The notes under the pieces are model-generated. The model saw nothing but the letters and a program-made list of their open reading frames with translations. It had not been told where the DNA came from and ran no database searches. Position numbers and translations under genes: made by a program. Source: Paenibacillus sp. (GTDB lineage Bacteria; Bacillota; Bacilli; Paenibacillales; YIM-B00363). From it: a DNA stretch of 64,000 bases. Within the stretch, counting starts at the first letter, position 1. Each line of letters starts with the position of its first letter. Location of the stretch: NCBI RefSeq assembly GCF_031177825.1, contig NZ_JAPSKE010000012.1, forward strand, positions 1-64,000, written 5' to 3'. Positions 18,094 to 27,270 of the stretch are shown in pieces.

Positions 18094-20004
18094 TTACGCC
18101 GTCGACGTTTCGTCTTTCGCGCGGTTCGCTTCGGATCGCAGCCGATCCCGAAGCTTCTCGGGCGACAACGGCGGACTGTATAAGTAACCTTGCAGCTCGT
18201 CGCAGCCGTAGGTGCGAAGGTAGGCCAGCTGCTCCTCCGTCTCCACGCCCTCCGCGATGACCGTCTGTCCCAGATGATGCGCCATCGTAATGATCGTCCG
18301 CACGATCGCCGCGTCGTTCGGGTCGTCCATAATGTCGCGGACGAACGATCGGTCGATCTTCAGCTTGTCGACCGGGAAGCTCTTCAAGTAGTTCAACGAG
18401 CTGTAGCCCGTGCCGAAATCGTCGATCGAGATGCGAAGGCCCAGCTCCTTCAGACGCATGAGCGCCGCCGTGGCGAACTCCACGTCCATCGTCATGCTCT
18501 CGGTAATCTCCAACTCCAAATATTGCGGCGCAAGGTCGGTTTCGATTAGAATCGCCGCGACGCGCTCGGTCAAGTTCGGCTGAAGGAATTGCCGCACCGA
18601 CAAGTTGACGGATACCGGAATCGGGGGAAGCCCCTCGAGCTGCCAAGCCCGGTTTTGCCGGCATGCCTCCCGAATGACCCATTCGCTGAGCGGCACGATG
18701 AGGCCCGTCTCCTCCGCGATCGGGATGAATTCGCCCGGCGAGACGATGCCGCGTTCCGGATGCCGCCAACGGATCAGCGCCTCCGCGCCGACGATCTCGA
18801 ACGACGGAATATGGACCTGCGGCTGATAGACGAGGACGAACTCCTCGTCTTGAATCGCCTTGCGAAGATCGTTCTCCATCGTAAACTTCGACAAGTACAG
18901 CTCGTCCATCTCGGGCGTATACAGCTCGTAACCGTTCTTGCCCCTCTCCTTCGCCTTGGAGAGCGCAATCCCGGCGTTCTTTAACAGCACCGTTTCGTCC
19001 GAGCCGCCGTAGCCGACGGCGATGCCCATGCTGGTAGAGATGTGCAGCGTATAATCCTGGATCAGGAACGGCTCTTCCAGTTCTTGGGTAATGCGGCGAG
19101 CCAGGTCGCCGGGCGGTACGGCGCCGCCGCTGTCGCGGAACAGGATGCCGAATTCGTCCCCTTCCATGCGCGCCGCCATGCCGAAGTCGGATACGCTCCG
19201 GTTCAACCGGTCGGCCAGCTGCAGGAGCAGCATGTCGCCGATGTCTTGACCGAGCGAGCCGTTGACGAGCTTGAAGCGGTCCACGTTCAGCAGGACGACG
19301 TAGATCCGGGTACGGTCCCCTGCCGATACCAAATATTCCGAGACCATGTCCCGAAACAGCCGGCGATTCGGCAGCCCCGTCAAGTCGTCGTAATACGCCA
19401 TATGCTTGATGCGTTCTTCCGTTTGCCTTTTCTTCGTAATGTCTTCGTAGATCGCGATCACGCCCGTAATCTTCCGCTTGTCGTCCTTGATCGGAAGCGT
19501 GGTCACGTGAATGTCGGCCGGGAACCCGGTATTCAGCACGAGGACGGAGTGGAACGACGCGACGTCGCCGCCGAGCGTCTGTTGGAAGCGCCGCATCGTC
19601 TCGTTCAAATGATTGACGTGGATGAATTCCGTGAACGACTTGCCGATGACCTCCGACTCCGCGTATCCCGAGATGTTCCGGGAAGCCGGATTCGTCCGGA
19701 CGAACGCGCCGGACCGATCCAGCAGCGTAATCGCCACGGGAATCGAATCGAACAGCGACGTGAACACTTCGTCCTTCTGCGCCAACTTCCGTTCGACCGA
19801 CGCTTCGTCGGCTTTCTCGTTGCGGGAGCGCCATACGATCCCGACGGCGGCCGCGACGAGAAAAGTCGCCGATATCCACGCATACGCCCGATCGGGCGGG
19901 GAGTGTCCTCCTCCTTGAGCGAGCCAAACGAAGAAGGCGGCGGCTTGCGCCGCCACCGCAATGACAGTCAGCGACTTCGGGTTGAGGAATGGAAGTTTAC
20001 GCAT
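18094..20004 (-). CDS. membrane PAS-GGDEF-EAL protein, probable c-di-GMP phosphodiesterase
   Basis: This is a 636-residue protein. Two N-terminal membrane helices (about 12-30 and 40-58) are followed by a PAS domain (70-195, SIPVAITLLDRSGAFVRTNP), a GGDEF domain (205-370) and an EAL domain (380-625). The GGDEF signature is MEGDEF, and the first metal site reads LNVDRFK in place of LDLDRFK, so cyclase activity is doubtful. The EAL domain keeps GAEALIRWRHP, EITES, DDFGTGYSSL and KIDRSFV, as expected of an active phosphodiesterase. It is monocistronic. Confidence 0.9.
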   Translation of the reverse strand: MRKLPFLNPKSLTVIAVAAQAAAFFVWLAQGGGHSPPDRAYAWISATFLVAAAVGIVWRSRNEKADEASVERKLAQKDEVFTSLFDSIPVAITLLDRSGAFVRTNPASRNISGYAESEVIGKSFTEFIHVNHLNETMRRFQQTLGGDVASFHSVLVLNTGFPADIHVTTLPIKDDKRKITGVIAIYEDITKKRQTEERIKHMAYYDDLTGLPNRRLFRDMVSEYLVSAGDRTRIYVVLLNVDRFKLVNGSLGQDIGDMLLLQLADRLNRSVSDFGMAARMEGDEFGILFRDSGGAVPPGDLARRITQELEEPFLIQDYTLHISTSMGIAVGYGGSDETVLLKNAGIALSKAKERGKNGYELYTPEMDELYLSKFTMENDLRKAIQDEEFVLVYQPQVHIPSFEIVGAEALIRWRHPERGIVSPGEFIPIAEETGLIVPLSEWVIREACRQNRAWQLEGLPPIPVSVNLSVRQFLQPNLTERVAAILIETDLAPQYLELEITESMTMDVEFATAALMRLKELGLRISIDDFGTGYSSLNYLKSFPVDKLKIDRSFVRDIMDDPNDAAIVRTIITMAHHLGQTVIAEGVETEEQLAYLRTYGCDELQGYLYSPPLSPEKLRDRLRSEANRAKDETSTA

Positions 20005-20128
20005 AGTTGAAATCCTTTCGCGCGAGCCGACGCCGGAGGCTGGTCGAATGTGAAGCGCTGTAAAGTCGAATCATGTAATAATTTGTCGCCTTGGGGTCGA
20101 AATCCTGCCTGCCCGAAAATTATTCCGC

Positions 20129-20509
20129 TCATCCTTCCTTCCGCGAGACCAAGGCGGCGCTCAGCACGCACGCCCAGCCGGTCAAGAACGCAACGCCTCC
20201 GAGCGGCGTAATCGCGCCGAGCCACGAAATTTCCGTAATGCTGAGCACATATAAACTGCCGGAAAACAACGCCGTCCCCAAGACGAACGCCCAACCCGCC
20301 CACGACAGCAGCTTCGGGCGATGGAGCGAGCCGCCCAAGAGGCCGACGATCAGCATCCCGACCGCATGCAGCATGTGATATTGCACTCCCGTATCGTAAA
20401 TGTCCGCGTAATAATCCTCGAGCTGCAGCCCGTGCGCGCCGAACGCGCCGATCGCCACGCTGAGGAAAGCGCTGACGGCTCCCGCCGCCACCCATGTTCT
20501 CGTCGCCAA
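20129..20509 (-). CDS. DUF423 family membrane protein (YwdK-like)
   Basis: This 126-residue protein has four membrane helices and the DUF423 marks GAFGAHGL, GVQYHMLHAVGML, LFSGSLYVL and PLGGVAFLTGW. Family members are conserved integral membrane proteins of unknown function. The start is TTG after AAAGGGAGATTTTT; the upstream frame is noncoding. It is divergent from another small membrane protein. Confidence 0.85.
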   Translation of the reverse strand: MATRTWVAAGAVSAFLSVAIGAFGAHGLQLEDYYADIYDTGVQYHMLHAVGMLIVGLLGGSLHRPKLLSWAGWAFVLGTALFSGSLYVLSITEISWLGAITPLGGVAFLTGWACVLSAALVSRKEG

Positions 20510-20624
20510 AAAAATCTCCCTTTCTATCTGGCCTTCCCGTTGGTTAAAATGATAATGCATCGGATGAAAAAAGGAAACTTTTTTCATGATATACTCTATG
20601 AAAAGAGGAAAGGAGGGTCCCCTC

Positions 20625-21008
20625 TTGGAACGTACACATTCAAGAATCGGCATCGCTTCGTTCATCCTCGCCGTCGTCTCCGTACTCGGCATCATCGGCT
20701 CGGCGATCGGCGCGAGCGTCCTCGCCGCCGGCTTCGCGAACGACCCGGCGTTCTTGAACGGCGTCGAGGCCGGGGTGCTGCCGGAAGGCATGGGCGGTTT
20801 CTTGGCGGTCATCGGGCTTATGTTTCTTTTTATTTTGACCGCGCTCGTCGGCGCGGTGCTCGGGCTCGTCGGCCTGTTCCAGAAGGAACGGCTCAAGCTG
20901 TTTTCGATTCTGGGGCTCGTGTTCAATTCGCTCGTCGTCCTGTTCGTCATGGTCATCATGATGATCGGCATGCTGGCGGCTCCGGCGCTGCCGGGCACAT
21001 TCCAGTAA
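20625..21008 (+). CDS. small membrane protein with DUF4064/DUF4190-like topology
   Basis: This protein of about 127 residues starts at TTG behind AAAGGAGGG. A first helix (IGIASFILAVVSVLGIIGSA), a short outside loop (NDPAFLNGVEAGVLPEGMGG) and two further helices follow (ending LFSILGLVFNSLVVLFVMVI). The layout matches small DUF4064-type membrane proteins. No catalytic motif is visible. Confidence 0.65.
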   Translation: MERTHSRIGIASFILAVVSVLGIIGSAIGASVLAAGFANDPAFLNGVEAGVLPEGMGGFLAVIGLMFLFILTALVGAVLGLVGLFQKERLKLFSILGLVFNSLVVLFVMVIMMIGMLAAPALPGTFQ

Positions 21009-21043
21009 ACGCCGGGGAGGGGCTGTCGATGCCTATGTGAATA

Positions 21044-21230
21044 GGAAATCCTCCCTTTCATTAGCTTGATCTTGGCGGCAGCCGCTCAACGAACGGGAAA
21101 AACTCCTCCTTATTAGCGAGAAATTGACCGAAAACCTCGGTTAAAGCGAAATAGGGCGGAGGATTTCCCGTGTAAGGTCGTTTCGGAGGAGGATTCCGGG
21201 TTTTGAGCGGGAGGTTTTCCCGTTCGCACT
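21044..21230. repeat. interleaved inverted repeats in an intergenic region (no gene)
   Basis: The 21009-21360 stretch has no credible gene. It holds four related blocks: GGAAATCCTCCC (21044-21055), GAACGGGAAAAACTCCTCC (21091-21109), GGAGGATTTCC (21158-21168) and GCGGGAGGTTTTCCCGTTCG (21208-21227). The first and third, and the second and fourth, are inverted copies. This looks like a dispersed intergenic repeat of the REP/MITE kind. Confidence 0.5.
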
Positions 21231-21322
21231 CTATCGAGTTGACCTTCTCAACAAGAACCCCGACTCATCCAATGCCGGAAGCTTGCCCGCACACTTTCAC
21301 CCACGAAAATAGGCTGTCTCCC

Positions 21323-21340
21323 AAGCGGGTCGCCCGCTTA
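21323..21340 (-). terminator. short hairpin after the receiver gene
   Basis: AAGCGGG and CCCGCTT arms with a TCG loop lie 21 bases downstream of the minus-strand stop at 21361. No T-run follows, so termination strength is uncertain. Confidence 0.35.
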
Positions 21341-21360
21341 AGAAACAACCCTTCTCTCCC

Positions 21361-21717
21361 TTACAATTGCGCCTCCACCGCCTGCACGACCCGTTCCGCA
21401 TGGAACGGCTTGATCAGGAAGTCCGATGCGCCCGACGCCATCGCCTCCAGGACCACCCCGCGCCGTCCTAACGCGCTGCACAGTATCACCTTAGCCCGGG
21501 GCTCGATGGCCCGGATGCGCTGCAGCCCGTGGAAGCCGTTCGACTCCCGCAACGTAATATCCATCGTAACGACGTCGGGCTTCAGCCGCACGAACTGTCG
21601 TACGGCGTCCTCCCCGTTCTCCGCCTCCCCGACCACCTCGTGTCCCCTCGACTCCAAGGCGTCTCGGATCAACACCCGCATGAACGCCGCGTCGTCCACG
21701 ACTAGAATTCTCGCCAA
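21361..21717 (-). CDS. CheY-like stand-alone response regulator receiver
   Basis: This 118-residue single REC domain has Asp8/Asp9 (VVDDA), phospho-acceptor Asp53 in VTMDITL, SALGR as the Thr/Ser switch region, and FLIKPFHAE with the conserved Lys-Pro. There is no output domain. It starts with TTG eight bases after AAGGAG. No chemotaxis or kinase gene is adjacent, so its partner kinase is unknown. Confidence 0.88.
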   Translation of the reverse strand: MARILVVDDAAFMRVLIRDALESRGHEVVGEAENGEDAVRQFVRLKPDVVTMDITLRESNGFHGLQRIRAIEPRAKVILCSALGRRGVVLEAMASGASDFLIKPFHAERVVQAVEAQL

Positions 21718-21915
21718 TCATTTCACTCCTTCTTCTTCGTCCGTTTCGTTACAGCCATTGTACCTCCGGCTTGTCCAGCGACGAATAGGAAGGGCTTCTC
21801 ATTCCAACCGATGGGAATTCCTATCTTTCGTTTGAGCGGAAAATGACAAAATGCATGATTTCAAACGCATCGCTCCTTTGCACCGTGCAAAACGAACGAC
21901 CGACTGACATTCTCG

Positions 21916-21953
21916 GAGGCCGGCCGGAGCACGATCCTGAAGGCCTCTTTTTT
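21916..21953 (+). terminator. orphan terminator-like hairpin
   Basis: GAGGCC and GGCCTC arms are followed by six T residues on the plus strand, yet no protein gene ends upstream. The 21718-22062 gap otherwise holds only the promoter regions of the receiver gene and yhbH. It could end a short RNA. Confidence 0.35.
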
Positions 21954-22062
21954 CGTTTCCGGATCGGCGATGCCATTCCTCACTCATTCCCCCCGTCCCT
22001 CCCGCATATAGTGAATACAAGACCCATTTCCGATTTCATTCACCATGGGGGGTGCACCCTTT

Positions 22063-23217
22063 ATGACGGAGCCGTTGTTTATCGTATCCCAGGAGGACTG
22101 GTCGCTGCATCGCAAAGGGTACGAAGACCAATCGCGACACCAGCAGCGCGTGAAGGACGCGTTGAAGCGCAATCTGTCGGACATCGTCTCGGACGAGAGC
22201 ATCGTGCTGTCGGACGGACGCAAGCAAGTGCGCGTCCCGATCAAGAGCCTCGACGAGTTCCGCTTCCGCTACAACTTCAGTAAGAGCAAGCACGTCGGTC
22301 AAGGCGACGGCGACAGCCAGGTCGGCGACGTGCTCGGCCGCGACCCGCAGCCCGCCCAGCAGCCGGGCAAGGGCGAAGGCGCCGGCGACAAGCCCGGCGA
22401 GGACGTGTACGAAGCCGACGTCGACATGGAGGAGCTGGAGAACGTTCTGTTCGAGGACTGGGAGCTGCCCGATCTGAAACGCAAAGAAAAGCAAATCGTG
22501 CAGACGGAGGATACCCGCTTCACCGACGTGCGCAAGAAGGGCATGATGTCGAACATCGACCGCAAGCGCACGCTGCTCGAGAATTTGAAGCGCAACGCGA
22601 CGCGCGGCGTTCACGGCTTCGGCGGCATCTCGCCCGACGATCTCCGTTTCAAGACGTGGGAGACGATTCGAAAGCCCGAATCGAGCGCGCTCATCATCGC
22701 CATGATGGACACGAGCGGTTCGATGGGATCGTTCGAGAAGTATTGCGCGCGGAGCTTCTTCTTCTGGATGACCCGCTTCCTGAGACGCAAATACGAACAC
22801 GTGGAGATCGTGTTCATCGCGCACCACACCGAGGCGAGGGAAGTGACCGAAGAAGAATTTTTCACGAAGGGCGAGAGCGGCGGCACGATCTGTTCCTCCG
22901 CGTACCAGAAGGCGATCGAGCTGATCGACGCGCGGTACCCGCCGTCGCAGTATAACATCTACCCGTTCCACTTCTCCGACGGCGACAACCTGACGAGCGA
23001 CAACGAGCGCTGCGTCAAGCTCATCCGCGAGCTGCTCACGCGCTGCAACCTGTTCGGCTACGGCGAGGTGAATCAATACAACCGCAGCAGCACGCTCATG
23101 TCCGCGTATCGCAACATTAACGAGCCCGGCTTTATGTACAGCATCATTAAGGAAAAGGGCGAGGTGTATAAGGCGCTTAGACACTTTTTCGGCAAAAAGG
23201 AGACCGTGGGGGGGTAA
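22063..23217 (+). CDS. yhbH: YhbH/YeaH family protein (DUF444)
   Basis: This 384-residue protein has the DUF444 layout. A basic N-terminus ([20 protein letters not shown]) is followed by a flexible G/Q/P-rich segment (95-120) and a von Willebrand factor A-like domain with MIDAS-type [20 protein letters not shown]. Conserved blocks [20 protein letters not shown] and [11 protein letters not shown] follow. In B. subtilis it is needed for efficient sporulation; in E. coli, YeaH acts with kinase YeaG (PrkA). The ATG after GGGGGGTGCACC was chosen. It is followed seven bases later by spoVR. Confidence 0.93.
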   Translation: MTEPLFIVSQEDWSLHRKGYEDQSRHQQRVKDALKRNLSDIVSDESIVLSDGRKQVRVPIKSLDEFRFRYNFSKSKHVGQGDGDSQVGDVLGRDPQPAQQPGKGEGAGDKPGEDVYEADVDMEELENVLFEDWELPDLKRKEKQIVQTEDTRFTDVRKKGMMSNIDRKRTLLENLKRNATRGVHGFGGISPDDLRFKTWETIRKPESSALIIAMMDTSGSMGSFEKYCARSFFFWMTRFLRRKYEHVEIVFIAHHTEAREVTEEEFFTKGESGGTICSSAYQKAIELIDARYPPSQYNIYPFHFSDGDNLTSDNERCVKLIRELLTRCNLFGYGEVNQYNRSSTLMSAYRNINEPGFMYSIIKEKGEVYKALRHFFGKKETVGG

Positions 23218-23224
23218 CCGACAG

Positions 23225-24595
23225 ATGCTTGCGGAGGAACAAAAACAACTGGAAGCCGCCATCGAGGAAATTACGGACATCGCGCGAAACTTCGGGCTAG
23301 ACTTCTACCCGATGCGATACGAAATTTGTCCCGCCGACATCATCTATACGTTCGGGGCGTACGGCATGCCGACGCGATTCAGCCACTGGAGCTTCGGCAA
23401 GAGCTTCCATCGAATGAAGACGCACTACGACCTAGGATTGTCGAAAATTTACGAGCTCGTCATCAACTCGAACCCGTGTTACGCGTTCCTGCTCGACGGC
23501 AACTCGCTCATTCAAAACAAGCTGATCGTCGCGCACGTGCTCGGACACTGCGACTTCTTCAAGAACAACGTCCGCTTCTCCCGGACGAACCGCGACATGG
23601 TCGAGAGCATGGCCGCGACGGCCGAGCGCATCCGCGGCTACGAGATCGAATACGGCACCGAAGCGGTCGAGCGGTTCCTCGACGCGGTGCTCGGCATCCA
23701 GGAGCATATCGACCCGAGCCTGACGCGGCAGGCTCGGCCCGGGGAGGCGCGCAAAAGCGACGGAAAGCCGCAGGTCGATGCGCCCGATCCGTACGGCGAT
23801 CTGTGGGAGCTCGACGAGGAGGCGCGCGCCGCCGCCGCGGCCGAAGCCGAACCGGAGAAGACCCGCTTCCCCGCGGAGCCGGAGAAAGACATCCTCTGGT
23901 TCATCGAGCAGTACGCGCGCGGCATGCCGGCGTGGCAGCGCGACGTCTTGACGGTCATGCGCGAGGAGATGCTGTACTTCTGGCCGCAGATCGAAACGAA
24001 GATCATGAACGAAGGTTGGGCGTCCTATTGGCACACGCGCATTTTGCGGGAGCTCGACCTGACCCCGGAGGAGACGATCGAATATTCCAAGCTGAATTCC
24101 TCCGTCGTCGTGCCGTCGCGCCACCAGCTGAACCCGTATTATCTGGGGTATAAGATTTTCGAGGATATTGAGAAGCGGTTCGGCCGCGACTACATGTTCG
24201 AGGTGCGCGAGCTGAATTCCGACCAGTCGTTCCTTCGCAACTACTTGACGAAGGAGCTCGTCGAGGACCTCGACCTGTACGTGTTCGAGAAGCGCGGACA
24301 GGAGTGGCTCATCACGGATAAGGCGTGGGAACGCGTGCGCGACCAGCTCGTCGCTTCGCGCGTCAACGGCGGCTTCCCCGTCATCCGCGTGCTCGACGGG
24401 GACTACATCCAGAACGGCGAGCTGTATTTGAAGCACGAGTACGACGGCGTCGAGCTCGACATCAAATACATGGAGCGTACGCTCCCGTACGTGAACCAGC
24501 TCTGGGGCCGAACGGTGCATCTGGAGACGATCGTCGAGGATAAGAAGATCGTGTTCACCTACGACGGGAAGAAGCATCATCGAAGGTTTATATAA
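23225..24595 (+). CDS. spoVR: stage V sporulation protein R
   Basis: This 456-residue SpoVR/YcgB protein is required in B. subtilis for proper spore cortex formation. Typical blocks are the [20 protein letters not shown] segment, [32 protein letters not shown], the Zn-peptidase-like [13 protein letters not shown] and [17 protein letters not shown]. The N-terminus follows GGGGGGTAACC. It is cotranscribed with yhbH, and the partner kinase PrkA is encoded about 11 kb away. Confidence 0.96.
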   Translation: MLAEEQKQLEAAIEEITDIARNFGLDFYPMRYEICPADIIYTFGAYGMPTRFSHWSFGKSFHRMKTHYDLGLSKIYELVINSNPCYAFLLDGNSLIQNKLIVAHVLGHCDFFKNNVRFSRTNRDMVESMAATAERIRGYEIEYGTEAVERFLDAVLGIQEHIDPSLTRQARPGEARKSDGKPQVDAPDPYGDLWELDEEARAAAAAEAEPEKTRFPAEPEKDILWFIEQYARGMPAWQRDVLTVMREEMLYFWPQIETKIMNEGWASYWHTRILRELDLTPEETIEYSKLNSSVVVPSRHQLNPYYLGYKIFEDIEKRFGRDYMFEVRELNSDQSFLRNYLTKELVEDLDLYVFEKRGQEWLITDKAWERVRDQLVASRVNGGFPVIRVLDGDYIQNGELYLKHEYDGVELDIKYMERTLPYVNQLWGRTVHLETIVEDKKIVFTYDGKKHHRRFI

Positions 24596-24600
24596 AGAGG

Positions 24601-24637
24601 GAGCCGCCTGATCCGTGACGCGACAGGCGGCTCTTCT
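24601..24637 (+). terminator. terminator after spoVR
   Basis: GAGCCGCCTG (24601-24610) and CAGGCGGCTC (24624-24633) arms are followed by TTCTCT, six bases after the spoVR stop. Confidence 0.85.
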
Positions 24638-24768
24638 CTGTATGAACGATTACCGAGGCATAACTACGAAACGTTCGCCCTCTGCGACGAAGAACTTGAA
24701 CAACCGCTTCCGCTGGGAAGCGTCGCAAGTCGCCTCGCCTTAACCTCGCTTTTCCCACAGATCGCTTC

Positions 24769-25152
24769 CTATCGGCGCGGCCCTATCGTCGTCAAGCTCG
24801 CATTCGGGGGAGTGCCGTTCCTTTCGATATAATTAATTTCGTTATCCGATAATGTGCGCCCGATGAGAACGAAAGAAGACATTCTATTATCGAATAAACC
24901 TAAAGAAGCATTGTTCATAGCGCCGCGATATACGCGCCGATCGCCTCTGAAGTGGGTTCTCGACCATAGCACTAGGGTAACGACTTCTTCGTCTTCCCTC
25001 CGGTCTAACCGAAAACTCGAAAGTTGACCGTTAAAACGGATTTGTCTAGCATCCGTAACGGCCAAAGCCCCGCCGCGTACGATTAGGCGCCTTCCCGTGA
25101 AGTTCCTGCCTGAAAATAACTCCAGCCTGATATTGGATCCAGCCGTGGACAA
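24769..25152 (-). CDS. beta/gamma-crystallin-like protein
   Basis: This 127-residue protein has two Greek-key repeats: RLELFSGRNFTGRRLIVRGG with FNGQLSSFRL, and LVLWSRTHFRGDRRVYRGA with FDNRMSSFVL. The F-x-G-R turns and the SSF strand are the hallmarks of beta/gamma-crystallin domains, which often bind calcium and add stability. No signal peptide is visible, so it acts inside the cell, possibly as a stress or spore structural protein. The start was set at TTG eight bases after AAAGGAG. Confidence 0.65.
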   Translation of the reverse strand: MSTAGSNIRLELFSGRNFTGRRLIVRGGALAVTDARQIRFNGQLSSFRLDRREDEEVVTLVLWSRTHFRGDRRVYRGAMNNASLGLFDNRMSSFVLIGRTLSDNEINYIERNGTPPNASLTTIGPRR

Positions 25153-25280
25153 CCCTACCACTCCTTTCCCATAATGAGTAGGGTATGATCTGAAGTTGTT
25201 TTACGCCACGGCACATTGACTTTTACCGTCCGTCGGTATGCGACTACGGCCGGAATTTCGGACGGCTTTACAAACGGCAA

Positions 25281-25312
25281 AAGCTGCCCTCTTCCGCGAA
25301 GGCAGCTCTTAA
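25281..25312 (-). terminator. hairpin downstream of the ypdA remnant
   Basis: AGCTGCC and GGCAGCT arms with flanking AAA and CTT runs lie just past the 3' end of the minus-strand remnant. Confidence 0.5.
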
Positions 25313-25334
25313 GTATGACGGAACATTCCATTCA

Positions 25335-25750
25335 TTATCTGAATCTGGATTGTAGGGTATCGGCGATTTCCCGGCCATGGAGCCGTCCGTCGTCGATAAA
25401 CACCTGATTCGCAATCCCGCCGTTCACGACGTCCGCTACGAATACGTTCTGGGTATTCGTTTCATAAGTTTCCGGATCGAACGCCGGAATCATGCTTTCG
25501 TCCCATCGGATTCCGAGGCTATGCAGCAACGCCGCATCGGGTTGGTAGCCGATCAGCGAAAAGACGAAGTCGTTTTCCACGGGTCGTCGATGCCCGTCAC
25601 GCCCGTTTGAGGAAAAAACGAGGGAAAGGATAGGATCGAGTTCACGATCGCCCCTTTCTCCAATGCCAAACATCGGATTCCTCTTTCATGTAAAGACAAG
25701 GCAGCTGATAAACCGCAAGGTCCCCCGCCGATCCCAATAACCTCTTCCAT
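25335..25750 (-). pseudogene. ypdA: remnant of a YpdA-type bacillithiol disulfide reductase
   Basis: The minus strand begins MEEVIGIGGGPCGLSAALSL and EKGAIVNSI, the FAD-binding N-terminus of YpdA. After about 50 codons the sequence jumps, in another frame, to the family's C-terminus: NDFVFSLIGYQPD, DPETYETNTQNVFVADVV and FIDDGRLHGREIA. The central part, including NADPH binding, is gone. Only about 140 of the usual 320-odd codons remain, so this is an internal deletion with a frameshift near 25595. Confidence 0.75.
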
Positions 25751-25783
25751 TACGTGTCCACCTCCCGCGTCATTCTAGGGTGG

Positions 25784-26395
25784 TTATCGAGTCCCGACAA
25801 GTCGGGCGAGCGCCTTCTTCCCGAACGGCATGAACGTCTGAATCAACGGGCCGACGAGCAGCGTCGCGACGAGCGTCCCGATGCCGATCGCGCCGCCGAG
25901 AAGAAGAGCGATGCCGAGCGCGGCAACCTCGCCGGCGATGCGCGAGGCGCCGAGACCGAACCCGAACCGAGCGTGAAGCGCGAGCATCAGGCCGTCGATT
26001 TGGCTTTTCGGAAAGCCGCTCGGGACGTAGATCGCGACTCCCGCCGCCATGCACGCGATGCCGAGCCCAAGCGAGGCATAAGAGACCATGCCGGTCGGCG
26101 CGAAATGCTCGAGCAACAGTAACAGCGAAATGTCGATTGCGACGCTATTGACGATGACGGTCGCCAGGGAAAGCCATTCGGGCGGGCGCCTGACGAGCGC
26201 GGCGTTCAGGAACAGCAGGATGCCCTGAACGATGAACACGCAGGTGCCGACGGTAAACCCCGTCGTTTCGCTAAGCGCGACGAACAGGGTATCCCAAGCG
26301 CTTGCGCCGAGCCCCGCTTTGATAATCAGCGCGATGCCGAAAGACATGAGGAAGATGCCGAAAAGAAAGAACAGCGTTCGTGCGATCCATTTCAT
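25784..26395 (-). CDS. YczE/YitT-like integral membrane protein
   Basis: This 203-residue protein has five or six membrane helices. The N-terminus (LFFLFGIFLMSFGIALIIKA then GLGASAWDTLF) is the signature of YczE-type membrane proteins, some of which affect production of secondary metabolites. The substrate or role here is unknown. It is a single gene, separated from the ypdA remnant by 30 bp and transcribed in the same direction. Confidence 0.75.
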   Translation of the reverse strand: MKWIARTLFFLFGIFLMSFGIALIIKAGLGASAWDTLFVALSETTGFTVGTCVFIVQGILLFLNAALVRRPPEWLSLATVIVNSVAIDISLLLLLEHFAPTGMVSYASLGLGIACMAAGVAIYVPSGFPKSQIDGLMLALHARFGFGLGASRIAGEVAALGIALLLGGAIGIGTLVATLLVGPLIQTFMPFGKKALARLVGTR

Positions 26396-26476
26396 CGGAA
26401 GCAGCCTTTCTCTAAGGTGGTGGGCGAACTTTCATAGTATACGCGGTCTCCCCGCAAAAACCTAACCGATCCCGCG

Positions 26477-26514
26477 AAAAAAGGACCGCCTTCGAACCTG
26501 CGAAGGCGGCCCTG
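26477..26514 (-). terminator. terminator after the 216-residue membrane protein
   Basis: GGACCGCCTTCG and CGAAGGCGGCCCT arms, with TTTTTT following on the minus strand. Confidence 0.85.
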
Positions 26515-26574
26515 CCGCGAAAATCCCGCCGACCGTAGCGCCAGTTACGGCGTACACGGTTCGCATCGGTTTCT

Positions 26575-27225
26575 CTACGCCCTCATACTCCCGAACCCAT
26601 CGCCCCTTCGCCCCGCCCTGGAGAGCGACGCAACGCCTAATCCCATCCAGCATAGAGCGAGCGGCACGTTTTTCACGCCGATGGCGATCTCCCACATCAA
26701 GCTGCCGTCCGAGGTTTCGCTGATCCAAAATTCCAACAATAAAGCGCCCAAGGAACAGACGCCGACCGCCAGAAACAACAGCGCTTCCGCCCTCGGAAGG
26801 GCGCGGCGGACGGCAAGCGCCGCCCCCCAAAGCGACATGCCGACGACGAACGACAGCACCGTCAGCAGGAAGAGCAGCCAACCGCCGACGACGACAGGCG
26901 ATCTCCATTCCGTCAGCGGATCGACAATGTTCGTTTGCAAAATAAACGAAACCGACTGCAGCAAACAACTTCCTTGGGCCGTTCGAAGACCGACGCGGCC
27001 CATTCTCCCGACCTTCTCGAAGCTTTCTTCATAGCCTAACAACGCGATGAAGAAGAAGAGCGGCGACAGAAACATGAATTGACTGAGCTCGACCGCGCTG
27101 ACGCCCAGCCATGGATCGTTGCGGTTATAGGTCGTGCTTCCATGGGCGACTGCGAACGCAATGCCGCTAACCATAAAATAAACGCCGCCTAAGAGGCTCA
27201 TCGTCCCCGCCCAACGAACTCTCAT
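26575..27225 (-). CDS. hypothetical multi-pass membrane protein
   Basis: This 216-residue protein has about six hydrophobic segments, including MSLLGGVYFMVSGIAFAVAH, FMFLSPLFFFIALLGYEES and WLLFLLTVLSFVVGMSLWGA. No conserved family motif was recognised. It lies 46 bp downstream of the sensor kinase on the same strand and may be cotranscribed with it, so an accessory sensing role is possible but unproven. Confidence 0.6.
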   Translation of the reverse strand: MRVRWAGTMSLLGGVYFMVSGIAFAVAHGSTTYNRNDPWLGVSAVELSQFMFLSPLFFFIALLGYEESFEKVGRMGRVGLRTAQGSCLLQSVSFILQTNIVDPLTEWRSPVVVGGWLLFLLTVLSFVVGMSLWGAALAVRRALPRAEALLFLAVGVCSLGALLLEFWISETSDGSLMWEIAIGVKNVPLALCWMGLGVASLSRAGRRGDGFGSMRA

Positions 27226-27270
27226 TCCGACTCCCCCGCCCCTGCTAACTTCATCCGCATCTCCCCGCTC

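Noticed and set aside
18029-19927. 632-codon minus-strand frame overlapping the GGDEF-EAL gene
   Set aside because: It is an out-of-frame shadow rich in Arg and Gly; the overlapping frame has clear PAS, GGDEF and EAL motifs.
21843-22283. 146-codon plus-strand frame ahead of yhbH
   Set aside because: It spans a terminator-like hairpin and the yhbH start region in another frame, with no domain.
22036-24580. Long minus-strand open frames opposite yhbH and spoVR
   Set aside because: They mirror well-supported genes and have no start signals or domains.
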